From contig ML014125.1 in NCBI GenBank assembly GCA_003615045.1, positions 1 through 64,000 of the forward strand: a DNA stretch of 64,000 nt, read 5' to 3'. The first letter of the stretch is position 1. Each line of letters opens with the position of its first letter. Source of the DNA: Caulochytrium protostelioides (Eukaryota; Chytridiomycota; Caulochytriomycetes; Caulochytriales; Caulochytriaceae). The notes beneath the pieces are model-generated. The model was not told the DNA's origin. It made no database searches and saw nothing but the letters and a program-made list of their open reading frames with translations. The translations under genes were made by a program, and so were the position numbers. Positions 12,301-20,801 of the stretch are shown here, piece after piece.

Positions 12301-15300
12301 GGACACCCGACGCGTCAGCGACGGCCCGGCCACCGAAGTCGTCGGGTTCCTCGACGCCGGCGCGTCCATCGAGATTCCGGTGCTGTCCAAGTGCGTCACC
12401 TCGCCGTCCGGGCTTTCGTTCCTCGTGCTGCGCTGGTCCAAGATTCCGGGCGGTATGCTCCAGGAGGTCCGCGTGCCCATGTACATCGAGGTAGGCATCC
12501 CACGCCTCGTGCCCTCGACGCTGGAGCTAGATTTCTCGACGACGTTTCTCCAAGCGATCAAGTATGCGCGGTTCAAAATCACCAACGATGGCACCGCCAC
12601 GTGCCTCTTTCGCATCGTCTGGGAGCACCCTAACATCACGATCGAGCCGAATAGCGTCGGGCAGCTCGAGCCAGGCGAGCGCCAGACCATCAGCGTGCGC
12701 TTTCAGCCGACGACGTTCGAGCCCCTCACCATCCCGATCGAGATCGACAGCGACGCGGGTGTCGCTCACATCATGGCCTACGGCATCGTCGGCCTGCCCT
12801 CGCTCGAGTTCCCAAAGGATTACCAGCTGACGGACTTCGGCATCACGCCCGTCGGCCACATCGTCAGCCGCGACATCGTCATCAAGAACATGTCGCCGCA
12901 GGCCATCGTGTTCGACACGACCGTCGTCTCGTGTGCCGACGGCGTGCTCATCCCCAAGACCGAGTTCGACGTGTTCAGCGTGACTCCCGCGACCGACACG
13001 ATCCCGGTCGAGGGCCACGTCACGCTCAAGATCGGGTGCAAGCCGCGCGTCTTCAACGTCACGTACACCGCGGAAGTCATGCTCCGCACTCGCGAGGGCG
13101 AGTCCTACGGGTTCTCGGTCTCCGCGGTCGGCGGAAAAGCCATTGTGCGCATCTCGCTGCCGGCGGCGGCCGGTCTTGGCGCGCCCACCACGCCCACCAC
13201 GCCCTCCGCGGCGCTCGTGGACGGACACGGTCCCGGTCACCGCATCGCGCTCCCCACCAAGATACTCAGCACCTCCCTCATCGACTTCAACGCGGCGGCG
13301 CGGCTGCCGATGGCGCGGCCCGAGCTCGTGTCCGTGGCGCAGAACCGCCCCAAGCGCGACCTGCTCGCGCTCAAGGCGCAGGCCGAGGCGCTGCAGGACA
13401 TTCTGCAGGAGATCCAGACGGCGACGATGGGCCAGTTCGGCGGGCTGCGGGACCACCAGCACCGCCGGATCTCCATTTCGCGCGTGCGGCGCTTGAGCGG
13501 CGTCGACCTACCCGAGCAGATGGTGCCTGGGGCCGCGCGGCACGGGCCCTCGGCGCGTGACGCGCGGCACCACGCAAGCGCAGCGCCTCTCCGCCGGATC
13601 CAGGACCGGCTCGCGGAAGTCAGCGAGTCGCGCTATCTCGACGAAGACGTCGATCTCGACGAGGCGCAGACCCATCTGAATGCAGATCTGAACCAGATGG
13701 AGAACGAGCTGAGCGACGACGCGTCCGGGTCCGTCGACGGCGACGGCGGCGATAGCGGCGACGACGAGCGTGGCGCGAGCGGCTCGCGCCGGCACTCGCT
13801 TGCGTCGTTCAGCGAGTCCCAGGAAAAGGCGCGTGGCGAAGACGATGGCGCCGCGGACGCGCCCGTGGCGCCCGTGGCTGAGACGCCGCGTCGCATGTCG
13901 TGGCAGGAGATCCGTGAGCCCGTGCAGAACCTGCTGGCCACCGCGATGCATTTGATGAACGACGACGAGATCGAGGAAATGGCGTACGAAGCGTTGCAGA
14001 ACGATGTCATTACGCATACTTCGGAGCTCGTCCGCGATATCCGCGAGCAGCTCGATACCGAGTGGTCGTTCAAGCGCAGTTACTTCCAGGAAGCGCTCCA
14101 GCGGCTCGAGGTGAGCACGCTGTCGGCGCACCACGACCCGGTCGTTCAGCTGCCCACGATCCAGTACAGTATGGGCCTAGCGCGGGGCGCGGACCCGACC
14201 GCGAGCTTTTGGCTGTTCGATCTGCCCAACACGGGCAACATGCCGTTTGACTACGAGCTCGTGGCGCTGGACGCGAGCCGCGTGGTGCCGGCCCTCACGG
14301 AGGCGGTTGAGTCGTACACGCCGCGCGATGGGTTCACCGTCACGCCGCTGAAGGGCACGCTACCGCCGCACAGCACCGTCGAGTTCCGCTCGTCCTTTGT
14401 CGGCAACATCGCCGGCGTCTGGACGCAGACGTTCCAGCTCCAGTCGAACGGCGAGATCGTCACCGAGTTCCGCGTCACCGTCACCGTCGGGCTGCCTAAG
14501 CTGCGCATCTTTCCGGAGGGCGACATCCACTTCGGCAACACGATCAAGAAGACGCGCGTCCAGCGCGAGATCACCGTCAAGAACGAGGGCACGTATCCCG
14601 AAACATGGCGCTTTGGTCTGCCCGTGGCGGCCGACAGCCCCGACAGTCCGCAGGGGCCAGCCGACGCCGTGGCCGCGGGTGGGGACGACGGCGCGGCGGA
14701 CGGCCACGTTACGTTTGTCTGGGTCGGGCCGTCGATGGGCAAGCTCGAACCCGGTGAGACGGTCACAATCCCGCTGCACTTTGCCCCTCCCGAGGAAGGG
14801 TTCTTTTCGCAGACCTTTGCGCTCCGCTGGAGTATGGAGCCACTGCTGGTCAAGGTCACGGGCACGGGGGCCGGCACGCGGCTGATGCCGACGGACCCCC
14901 AGAGCCAGGCGATCGACTTCGGCAACGCTTGTGTCGTAGGGCAGACGTATGTGCGCACATGGTCGCTGATCAACAAGGGCACGATCGATGCGCGTGTCCG
15001 CATCCTGCCGCCCGTCAACCCGCGCCCGGGCAAGGACGGCCCGACGCAGTTTGATCTTGCGTGCACCACGGACGTCGACGACGACGGCTGCTTCGCGGCG
15101 CCCATCGACCGCGTCGTGACGGTCACGCTGGCGTTCACGCCGCAGTGCCGCCAGAAGCTGATGGGCCACATCGAGTTCCTCACGTCCGACGACCGCCGCC
15201 TGCCTCTCGAGATCCGTGGGTTTGCAGGCGTCTGCGCGTGGGAAGCGAAGGGCCAAGCCGACTTCCACAATTTCTCGATCCACGAGACGCAGACCCGCGA

Positions 15301-18300
15301 GATCACCATCTACAACACCGGCGATCTGGACCTCTACCCGACGTGCCACGTGGCGCCCGCGGACGTCGCGTCCGCGTTCGTCATCTCCTCGCAAGGCCTC
15401 TTGGCCTCGGGCGCGCTCAAGCCGGGCGCGGCGTGGGTCATCCGCTTCACGGCGTCCGCGCCCGCCATGCGGTTCCTGCAGGGCGATGTCCACGTCGTCG
15501 CTGACTTTGGCCGCGGGCCCGACGACCGCCAGGAGCTCACGATGCCCTTCCGCTTCCTGGTCTACGAACACGCCCTGGTGATCTCCGATCTCGGCGACGT
15601 CGACCTCGGCTGCCACCTCGTCGGCACCGCCCCCGAGCTCTCGCGCACACTCATCAACTACGGCCACCGCCCGCTGCGGTGGCGCGCGCGCCTCGTACCC
15701 GTGCCCGCCGCCGTCACGGCGGCGTCCGCGGCGCCCGCCGTCAACCCCGCCGTGCTGCGCGGCCTGATGGCCTCCGCCAAAGCAGGCAATACGAACGGCG
15801 CCAACAAGTGGGTCCTCTCCGGTTCCGACGAAGGCGTCCTCAGCACCGAGGAAGTTACTCACCTCACCTGGGCCTTCCTCGCTAACACGATCGAGGCGCC
15901 CCGGCCCCACGTCGTGATGGCGATCATTGACGTGCTGCAGGAACCAGAGGCGGACGCGGGCGCCGGTCCCCCCGCCGTCTCCTCCGAAAGCATGGCCTCG
16001 GCCTCTCCGGCACCGCCGACGGCCGCAGCGGCGCTCAATGCGGGCGCCACCGCCGCCGCCGCCGCCGTGGCGGACGCGTTTGAGTCACGAGATGCGGTGG
16101 CGCAGTGGAAGGAGCTGTACCGCTTCCAGCTAACGGGCTCGATCGGCCTGCCGATCCTCGTCATCTCGACGCCGGTGGTCGACTTCGGCACGATCCCGCT
16201 CAACGGGTATGGCCAGGCGACGTTTACGCTGTCCAACGAGGGCAACGCGACCGTCGAGTTCAAGACGAAGGCCATCCAGGTCACGCAGGGCGAAACCGAC
16301 TTACTGCCCGTCTCGCTGTGGAAGCTCGATGAGTTCGACCTCTCCAAAATTCCGACGGAGGGCACGGTGGCCCCGGGCGAGACCGTCACGTGCCTCTGCA
16401 CGTTCCGGCCGCGCGAGCTGGTGGGCGGCCGCAAAGCCAGCCTCACCTTCCACACCCAGAACCAGATCCGCTCGATCGATCTCCAGGCCACCGGCGCCGA
16501 GTTCAAGCTGGATACCTCTGAGCTCCCGAACCAGCTCGACTACGGCGGCATGGCCTTCGGCGATTCTAAGGCACTCAGCCTCTCACTGACCAACGGATCC
16601 ATCTTTGATGTGACGGTCAGCCTGGTCCTCGTGGAAGGCGCGCAGGCCGAGACTGCCGACGGGACGGCTGACGGCGCGGCGTCACCCAGTGATGCCCCCG
16701 TGACGGAAGCGGTGGCACCCGTGGCACCCGCAGCGCCGTCGTATGCCACGTGGCAGTTCCCACGCGTCGTGAAGCTCGCGGCCAACACGGCCAACACAGC
16801 GACGGTGATCGAGGAATCGGTCGGGCTGAAGCTCGCGCTGCCCGGGAACCTCGCCGAGTCGCAGCTTGCCGCTCAGATCGAGCGGCTTGTCGCGGGCGGC
16901 CTCGGCCGCGCAACGCTCAGGCTGACTCTCGACTTTGGCGTTTCCTATCTGATCCCGATCTCGTGGCAGTATACCGTACAGCCGCTCGCACTCTACGACG
17001 CGGCCAGCTTCGGCCGCCGCGCCAGCGCGACCAGCAGCTACAGTAACAACGCAGATGGCGATGACGACGGCAACCACGCGGACGACGGGCTCGCGAGCAC
17101 GCCGCTGTCGATGATCGACTTTGGCGACCAGAGTATGGACACGTCCGAGACCAAGGCGTTCGTGCTGTACAACCCGAACCCGTGGCGGATCACGGTCCGC
17201 TGCTCGGTGGCGGAGGCCCAGTTCGCCGTGACGCCGGCCACCGTGGTGCTCCCGCCCAAGGAGCAACGCGAGGTCTGTCTGGACTTCCGCGAGTACGACA
17301 CGTCCAGCGGGTCGGTGCCGCCGCGCATGTTGTACGAGACGACGCTGACGATCGCGCCGACGGCCTTTGCACCACACGTGGTCGCGCCGCTCGCGATCCC
17401 GGCCCGCGGCGTGCTCCTCGACGCGCCGCCGGTACCCGTTCCGCTGCAATCGATGGACTTTGGCACGCTGTTCGCGGGGCGGTCGCGCGTCCTGGAGGGT
17501 ACGTTCGCGAACGTGCTGCGCCGCGCTCAGGCGTACAAGGTCGTGATGGACCCGAGTATGCGCGACGTCTTCCAGTTGCTGACGCCGAGTCGCGGCCAGG
17601 TCGCCGCCAAGACCAGTGTCCCCTTCCGGATTCTCTTCACGCCGCAGCAGGCGTTCCACTATACGATGGATCTGTCGATCGAGGCCGAAGAGTATACCCT
17701 GACGACCAGCCTCCAAGGCGACTGCGTGCAGCCTTATGTCGACGTCGTGTCCGCCTTCGACTTTGGCATTGTGGCCGTCGGCTACCCGACGGACCGCGAG
17801 GTCGTCGTCACTAACCCCTTCCAGACCGCGATGGACTTGTCCGTCGCGCTCGTCAACCCCGTCTCGGCGCCCGCCGACGGTCCTAGCGACTATGTCGTCT
17901 TTGCGTTGCAGCAGCAGCCCCCGACCGGCCGCGCCCATCCGACGATCCATCTCGAGCCCATGGCCGCGTGTACGCTCGTGCTCGCTTGCGACCCGGTCGT
18001 CGTCGGCGCCGCCTCGACCGCCATGATCACGCTCACCATGCAGGCGGCCGCGGGGACTGCAGCCGCGGGGCCCGTCGACCACGACGTCGTCGTCGGCACG
18101 GTGCGGCTCAGCTGCCGCGGTGGAACGCTCGGCCTGACGGCGCTGCATGCCGACGGCGAGGCCAGCGACGGCGAGCCGCTGCCCCTGGATGAGGAGTCGG
18201 TCGCCGCCATCGTGGCCGCTCGCGGCGGGAGCGCCGCGGCGAGTCCGTTGGGCGGCGCGCCCGCGGGCCTCACGCGGCGCCCGCCGTCGGGCATCCGGAT

Positions 18301-19045
18301 CGTGGAGCAGACGCGCACGTCGTTTGTGTATGAAATCACCTTCGACCGCGTCGGCCGCAACGAGGTCATCTCGAAGCCGCTAGAGATCGAGAACTACGGC
18401 GACGCGGACATCGCGTTCGATCTGGCCGAGCAGTCGGTGGCGCCCGAGTTGAACGGGTTCACGATCGAGCCGCGCACGTTCATGCTGCATCCGAAGTCGA
18501 CGCGGCGGCTCGTCGTCACCGTGACCGGCGGCCAGCCCGCGGAGTGCGAGGTCCGCGTGCGCTACGTGTCCTGCTACCTGCGCACGCCACTGGAGCTCAC
18601 GGTCGTCGCGCGCATCACCGTCGTGGACCGCGACCACGCGGCCTGGGACGCCGCGGCGCCGCGCGGCATCGACACGCTTCTCGACTACATGACGAGTGAG
18701 AACGAGCGAATCGTCCGCGAGCCCTTCGTACGCGTCCTCGCGCCTGTCGTCCGCATCACGGGCGCGCCGCCCGCCGACCCGCAGCACCCGCGGATCCCCT
18801 TCGTGCAGCCTGACGTCGCCGCCACCGACTGGTCCCACGTGCTCGCGCGGCGCCCCGCGATGCCCGAGACGGTCGCCGTGCCGGCGCGCCACCAGCCGCG
18901 CGGCCGCGCCGCGCTGCGACTCGACCACGCGGCCGCGCCGCCCGCGAGCGCCGCGGGCACCCACGACCCCGCCGCCCAGCGCAAGCTCGACGCCTCCGCC
19001 TTCCTCCGTATGATGGAGCGCAAGATCAACATGCGTCTCTACTGA
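3374..19045 (+). CDS. Giant ASH/MSP-repeat (Hydin-like) protein, probably axonemal
   Basis: A single uninterrupted frame of 5223 residues starts at a good context (gataccATG). Residues 1-50 are Pro/Ala-rich. Residues about 220-700 are helical and armadillo-like. Residues about 800-1450 carry several PDG-Y motifs (near 1206 and 1303) and low-complexity linkers. From about 1820 onward there is a long series of Ig-like ASH (ASPM-SPD-2-Hydin) or MSP modules, each opening with a hydrophobic-D/N-F-G strand followed by a hydrophobic strand and N-x-G. These openings fall near residues 1824, 2382, 2769, 2922, 3051, 3152, 3717, 3845, 3960, 4075, 4267, 4388, 4579, 4692 and 4794. An acidic, probably disordered linker with a short helix lies at about 3320-3520. 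ASH proteins of this size (HYDIN about 5100 residues; CFAP47 and CFAP65 smaller) sit in the axonemal central pair or basal bodies. I see neither a HYDIN adenylate-kinase-like domain nor a calponin-homology domain, so orthology is not claimed. Module count is from eye reading and may be low. Confidence 0.85.
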   Translation: MPIPPAAAAAAAPVPVPAPAPAPSSSRPYAPGTAVRPAGSPGSSPSKLPRAADRPAAIKKGYGSYVSESARRWATLRKQVAQGFFRALLQQGTRQTDVSSLVRVLWQHAHANWQRVHVARGETVVPISRADPDDAATAESRPARIDDVAGADAANPDGDIWEFKKVDHSNRSSVAMPGQREALSRTTSRFSIRNLSTTGAGVPLGQRSVLERSITSLDRPSNPISGPVPIYLDGLTRINVNLCIHRIAESFIKSQHYDYLSMTALGQIANQGWYIFIAAARRSDPVDRWVALRAIHTALPSLVNLPVEAGIREEALQAITTIALSDEVASLRRIAASLVAGMVNDLRLAPEHAPILKKTFYIFLSHVLEHVRYAIDHTRQTGTGSRANFPSEHRGMHSPKRGSMVSTSLPEDYESATIDPLSSTSPLSSENAAYVRATALPVASGPLPLLDLAQPLQLCGKFLRIKDKRLREKFEAIMTLCLHEILHHHPDMAGPGRDAAKLARRASLIAASSVTSKANVPVNPVAVLVARSKPVWQVVMNILNVDFEVSNRVSQHMAKLLGTYIQPFIHFPDDPQLQQDAIQFLARWFPIARDVAMVAGLNELRAGIRGLAEVPAIHQFLAPQWMDERVSGITEALDEVRHRLAIHAFFKHRVLAHPGTLADTAPVPGCPHFFLDPVCSMHFTRRVLLCLPIPAESRVTLTRALPGIPGVPSHCITCPPVFTHKLAAATMDLHGSHADFASSEGTPRSRYELLVKAGRLPGLPFGCTYSPQPLVDVQKLVPQEWSAGAGGGPPMGASTMSSRMLGTSVMDSMLIGTEDSSHSGNGGAPHERTRYGRYLRERGPIPPNTSRMPPSDLNENLVDESGVPYGYIKIPHGSDMTELNAYITRSGNGGAFGDLLNEMSPIYHVPIRQVYQHRQNLISLLVANGGKEHAESAHSLGRFGSQTSFAETNVATFAAAAAAQEDYPPGTTTERYTALWPSKSPLAHIAPTTDFPVNSVLHLNILVPGAPTMRRYALVVKAVGQDISAVSVEPSRMTSKDRLDAMREAGVGSQFGRSHRDPDGHTEDEMPSDVPDIDSADAFTTSNGADGLYVGATFNFFIQVAQPISNAWIPVTVEITDDHVEDEFAVLKKPEPAASRRFPGVVGRKGGFGPANAGSTGGHDGSTAARPSGQAPPVHVTMVPAGITQHKMPYFAPPITLLPLPIGFLPDGRVYYGRTESLKRAPLGQTIYGTMFYAASDVPGFAAALGRSAPPGSQAQVSHPYESSASLLGGGRPTSNMLAGYDRFGNPFFLSAGYFIPKPTGYTPDGVPYWDVRTVFEQPRGTLAVPPDLEDLARWPQFADEMDDDLIDLGDHTLYRPSVSSLNDSSMVSVSMVSSSWASSSMAPAGSRRTGGGFRTKGSRKGHGGGGRGRHGAHPGQAEATRLVQALQETLPNLAKAFLRTESELPPPMLLRHRKPVESLASSVSTSLSAVSNMGPFAGSASYAAPTKWWAVDPESLAQNVSGYDMKIAIEPTRVHCSSMTQHITKSVVLTYRSARGQNGERDYYVSTTDPAFVIAPGSSHLMLQGEGLLEVTFQFHPEKMQGTDALEGMLCVTDVDGNKMATCVLVGERQRRLRCDQSQVNGGWLLPGQTKQIRLSLHCLPVASAAHAATLGTMPNPSMAVPVTLSIRHDASGAFGVTQTQMKLQPSETKLVPLVFKPQTRGPATATLEIQGPNGEVIAVALAGMAGVPLVLHAETSQVSHEKGVTVLTRERSDFLRSLTLKPNWSLGGASSLSAAPPHVGTAGDPEPRSSTGAPQPTQAAETVILRSIFLAQAQETIVNFGVIPHGARVPCCVTLLNLAESSQTVRLYSTDAPDRLSFPELVRVASHRANTIEVVINTTAFAAQACTFMSTIDVLCPEYGKLTIQVHAFVGTPLVLDVFDIIYMPPCRVGQTSEVQLDLINISKYALDVDVAVTYAPTSTAVAQTTALASPPLTIDVGSEGAIASTPVHLADVEAGDPVWTNPSTLAVSVPPVAEPWAMLPMSLQFTCRRRGPLLAFIHVRTLHGRIPVRTIAAASYGFQPWRRGLHDDDANAVDYFRAWLSHPKRTLQEYPPAKATVLQLQMPLDAAKLLNDAAHETAIAKIRFDPAALTLLEPAAAFQVQSAPGVPTTLGALETGPLPTERSLTIFPSSFLSCDLRSCHLPYAGGVAELNVEFTKTFRYAGWVCALADREAWPFVLPVQCRPAYGFYVFPERESQLADLLASSRGTGANGEPATSIAAIAMSFKGASTQNILLANLQTERQTFTISVIKSTADGVATRCPFDMSPMTGEIARGDIQSVKVTCRPTAEAVSSVVTEVDVHIRSSSDRYAKPRLLTRVRIDAQWSSGELFGIPDALSFGACVVGYSRTQSFTIQNRNAGVPVTLSLLTKSPFSIYVELVTARRGYETSHASLLSSSSDQLALRAAAGGETAPGRSPASASAAAAVAELAAAVPAPTTLQATLQPGESLRVHVHFTPVESRSVLGKCYVYAADCDYTVNLVGTGGIADLVAHRSHRAIRSVAVGKTLAGLVAPPPPGEDAAGAMSVQTQEVLDFELSREGTIRYLTVYLTNKGTLPLRLHMITSTQNKLVRLYYCRMTQVLPYVTEMHTGRDYWAILRRKLRVLVSLKRIIQSHHVSERGQSDMERTEGALVPVGDLPPGTRGHADVRKYTLQETIPDLPPRTSWQFNIGYVARYPSRRFFPLRFHYSADVGDLAGLNAPPPVKVFSFMMGGPVYRPVEFSPPFWDFGLVPAGISQHGESYRSAGYDMMHQTLPGMGTAELMHTGPPGLGGRGLPGVGGAYPRAHGAMGASTLLLDIANLSIEPQTVSLINTSPEFTIDARHWQLSAGQKITVPIAFRPSKPQMQYRGHATFAHQHGEQVIKLNGIGGSAEVVADELLDFGSIKSKATSMATFKMANRGLLGCKYFIELVCPSDGGDFVVDPEFIENQQVEDTRRVSDGPATEVVGFLDAGASIEIPVLSKCVTSPSGLSFLVLRWSKIPGGMLQEVRVPMYIEVGIPRLVPSTLELDFSTTFLQAIKYARFKITNDGTATCLFRIVWEHPNITIEPNSVGQLEPGERQTISVRFQPTTFEPLTIPIEIDSDAGVAHIMAYGIVGLPSLEFPKDYQLTDFGITPVGHIVSRDIVIKNMSPQAIVFDTTVVSCADGVLIPKTEFDVFSVTPATDTIPVEGHVTLKIGCKPRVFNVTYTAEVMLRTREGESYGFSVSAVGGKAIVRISLPAAAGLGAPTTPTTPSAALVDGHGPGHRIALPTKILSTSLIDFNAAARLPMARPELVSVAQNRPKRDLLALKAQAEALQDILQEIQTATMGQFGGLRDHQHRRISISRVRRLSGVDLPEQMVPGAARHGPSARDARHHASAAPLRRIQDRLAEVSESRYLDEDVDLDEAQTHLNADLNQMENELSDDASGSVDGDGGDSGDDERGASGSRRHSLASFSESQEKARGEDDGAADAPVAPVAETPRRMSWQEIREPVQNLLATAMHLMNDDEIEEMAYEALQNDVITHTSELVRDIREQLDTEWSFKRSYFQEALQRLEVSTLSAHHDPVVQLPTIQYSMGLARGADPTASFWLFDLPNTGNMPFDYELVALDASRVVPALTEAVESYTPRDGFTVTPLKGTLPPHSTVEFRSSFVGNIAGVWTQTFQLQSNGEIVTEFRVTVTVGLPKLRIFPEGDIHFGNTIKKTRVQREITVKNEGTYPETWRFGLPVAADSPDSPQGPADAVAAGGDDGAADGHVTFVWVGPSMGKLEPGETVTIPLHFAPPEEGFFSQTFALRWSMEPLLVKVTGTGAGTRLMPTDPQSQAIDFGNACVVGQTYVRTWSLINKGTIDARVRILPPVNPRPGKDGPTQFDLACTTDVDDDGCFAAPIDRVVTVTLAFTPQCRQKLMGHIEFLTSDDRRLPLEIRGFAGVCAWEAKGQADFHNFSIHETQTREITIYNTGDLDLYPTCHVAPADVASAFVISSQGLLASGALKPGAAWVIRFTASAPAMRFLQGDVHVVADFGRGPDDRQELTMPFRFLVYEHALVISDLGDVDLGCHLVGTAPELSRTLINYGHRPLRWRARLVPVPAAVTAASAAPAVNPAVLRGLMASAKAGNTNGANKWVLSGSDEGVLSTEEVTHLTWAFLANTIEAPRPHVVMAIIDVLQEPEADAGAGPPAVSSESMASASPAPPTAAAALNAGATAAAAAVADAFESRDAVAQWKELYRFQLTGSIGLPILVISTPVVDFGTIPLNGYGQATFTLSNEGNATVEFKTKAIQVTQGETDLLPVSLWKLDEFDLSKIPTEGTVAPGETVTCLCTFRPRELVGGRKASLTFHTQNQIRSIDLQATGAEFKLDTSELPNQLDYGGMAFGDSKALSLSLTNGSIFDVTVSLVLVEGAQAETADGTADGAASPSDAPVTEAVAPVAPAAPSYATWQFPRVVKLAANTANTATVIEESVGLKLALPGNLAESQLAAQIERLVAGGLGRATLRLTLDFGVSYLIPISWQYTVQPLALYDAASFGRRASATSSYSNNADGDDDGNHADDGLASTPLSMIDFGDQSMDTSETKAFVLYNPNPWRITVRCSVAEAQFAVTPATVVLPPKEQREVCLDFREYDTSSGSVPPRMLYETTLTIAPTAFAPHVVAPLAIPARGVLLDAPPVPVPLQSMDFGTLFAGRSRVLEGTFANVLRRAQAYKVVMDPSMRDVFQLLTPSRGQVAAKTSVPFRILFTPQQAFHYTMDLSIEAEEYTLTTSLQGDCVQPYVDVVSAFDFGIVAVGYPTDREVVVTNPFQTAMDLSVALVNPVSAPADGPSDYVVFALQQQPPTGRAHPTIHLEPMAACTLVLACDPVVVGAASTAMITLTMQAAAGTAAAGPVDHDVVVGTVRLSCRGGTLGLTALHADGEASDGEPLPLDEESVAAIVAARGGSAAASPLGGAPAGLTRRPPSGIRIVEQTRTSFVYEITFDRVGRNEVISKPLEIENYGDADIAFDLAEQSVAPELNGFTIEPRTFMLHPKSTRRLVVTVTGGQPAECEVRVRYVSCYLRTPLELTVVARITVVDRDHAAWDAAAPRGIDTLLDYMTSENERIVREPFVRVLAPVVRITGAPPADPQHPRIPFVQPDVAATDWSHVLARRPAMPETVAVPARHQPRGRAALRLDHAAAPPASAAGTHDPAAQRKLDASAFLRMMERKINMRLY

Positions 19046-20801
19046 TGATTACTGATGGCTCATCATACCGAGAGGGCATGGGCCTTCATGGCGTTCAAGG
19101 CATTCTATGACGGCCATCGAAGTCCGTCGCATCCGTGGCACCCGTCGCCGAACGCATCCATATCATTATGGTTGGTATGGGTTATAGGATCGAATCATGA
19201 TGTTGACGATACGGACGCGTGGCCGTGGGGTAGAAGTGTCGCCATGCCGTTCCCGTGGAGTCTAGGGTTGACTCCCGGAACCGACGGGAGTTTTGCCGGC
19301 CAAGGGCCAACATCAAGGCCAAGCGCTCCGTTTGCCCCTCGTCGTGACGTGGCGCAGCAGCCCGCGGGCTTCGAGCCGCGGGCGGAGGCGCGGGCGGGGC
19401 TCCCAAGCCTTCGTAGCGGCGGCGGCGACGCCCGCCCATGGGCGACGTCGGCATGGAGAGCGCCGTTCTGCCGTCACGCCAAGTCATGCCGAGTCATGCC
19501 GAGTCCACTCCAGCCGAGTCCCGCTTAGTCGTGTCCCGCTTAGTCGTGTCCCGCTTAGTCGTGTCCTGCTCAGCCGAGACCCGTTCAGCCGAGTCCGATG
19601 CGTCGAAGCGCGGTGGCATCATCCTGGCATGGGCCATAGCGCCAAAGCTACTTGAGCCGCGCGGCGGCTGCGGGGACGCTGGCTCAGCGGCGCTGGCTCG
19701 GGCCAGGGCCGCACCATCAGGGTGCACAGGTGGGTTCGATACGTGGCGGGTACATGCACCAGCGAACGGCCGCGCCGACAGGATACCCGCCTTTCTCCCA
19801 TCCCGACATCCCCGCGGCGCTTCGTCACTTCATTATCCTGTTGAGTGTCGAGACGGCGGCTGCACGACGTCTGCTTGCGGAGACTGTGACGAGGCACCAT
19901 CTCGCTTGCTGGGGATGCACGCCGTCGTCGCTGTCGGCACCCCTTCAGACGCGGCACCGCGCCCCGCTCGTCCGCGTTGACCCCACAGAACGTGACGCCG
20001 TCGTCGCTTGCGCTCGGATCGCCTCGCTGAGCGCCCCCGAAGCGCTGCGGATGAGCCCGTCAGAAGCGCGCGCGTGCTGAATGCCCACGACGTGCCGTGG
20101 CTCCATACGCCTGCGACAGACGTGCTCGAACGCACGGTTGCCAGCTCTCCTCGCGCACCGTGCGCCGCGCCTGCGTGCAACGACCACGTCGCGCGAGGTC
20201 CGACCGTCGTATTCAAGCTAGCACGCCGTGCGCTCTCTGGTCCCCTGAGCATCCCACGGGCGCGTCTGCCAGCGCCGTCGGTGGCCGCACCGGCATTCTG
20301 CCCGTCAGCGACGTGTCGCCCCGCATCTCCACCGCGAGAGGGCCAACTACCGCCGGCCGCTCCGTACGGCTGGACCGTCTGCTCGGCTTGGCCACCGGCT
20401 TCCTCGGCCATTGCTGTCTGGGGCCGATCTCTTCGCGGTCTCCGTCGGAGATACTCAGAGGCTCGCCGCGCGCGCAGGACGGAGGGCAGTCCGGAGCTGA
20501 GTGCCTGCCAGTGGCTGCTCCATCGAGCTGCTCGACTCGGGTGCTGTGCGTTCCGCGACTCCCGCCCGCGGCGTCGCGTCTCTTCTCGACGGGACCGCGA
20601 GTCCACGTCCCGAAACTCGCGGCTTCCCTCGGACGACCACGACCACCGCCATCGGGACCACGATCACGTGCTGCGGCGCTTCCTGCGGCACTTTCTGCGA
20701 CACTCTCCCTTCGCGCACGAACTCCAAAATTTTGACGAACCTTCGATAGCGCTTCATACCCGGCAACCCGACGCCTCTAACGTCGTTGCTGCGCCGCCGC
20801 C
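19046..20801. other. Intergenic region between giant gene and DR1
   Basis: About 1.76 kb without a recognisable gene. Competing open frames occur on both strands (for example 19055-19528 plus, 19833-20606 minus, 20008-20892 plus), but all are Arg/Ser/Ala/Pro-rich and none resembles a known protein. It contains a 15-bp tandem repeat (19518-19565). The last 150 bases, including a CACGTG at about 20666, should be the DR1 promoter and leader. Confidence 0.55.
19518..19565. repeat. 15-bp tandem repeat, three copies
   Basis: The unit gtcccgcttagtcgt occurs three times head to tail. It is flanked by diverged copies (gtcctgctcagccga and similar), so the decayed array extends to about 19490-19605. 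It is non-coding. Confidence 0.8.

Noticed and set aside
14360..15910. 516-codon open frame on the minus strand inside the giant gene
   Set aside because: It is an antisense shadow of strongly GC3-biased coding DNA: Arg/Gly/Val/Asp-rich, with no family pattern. The same holds for the 10424-12076 minus frame.
19055..19528. 157-codon ATG frame just after the giant gene
   Set aside because: It begins 10 bases after the giant gene's stop, has random-looking composition and a poor start context, and ends in the 15-bp repeat region.
19700..19760. Possible tRNA T-arm (ggttcgat)
   Set aside because: No matching acceptor stem, anticodon arm or D-arm could be placed around it. The same applies to similar gttcga strings elsewhere in the window.
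19833..20606. Competing frames on both strands upstream of DR1
   Set aside because: Frames on opposite strands overlap each other, are Arg/Ser/Ala-rich and carry no recognisable domain, so neither can be supported.
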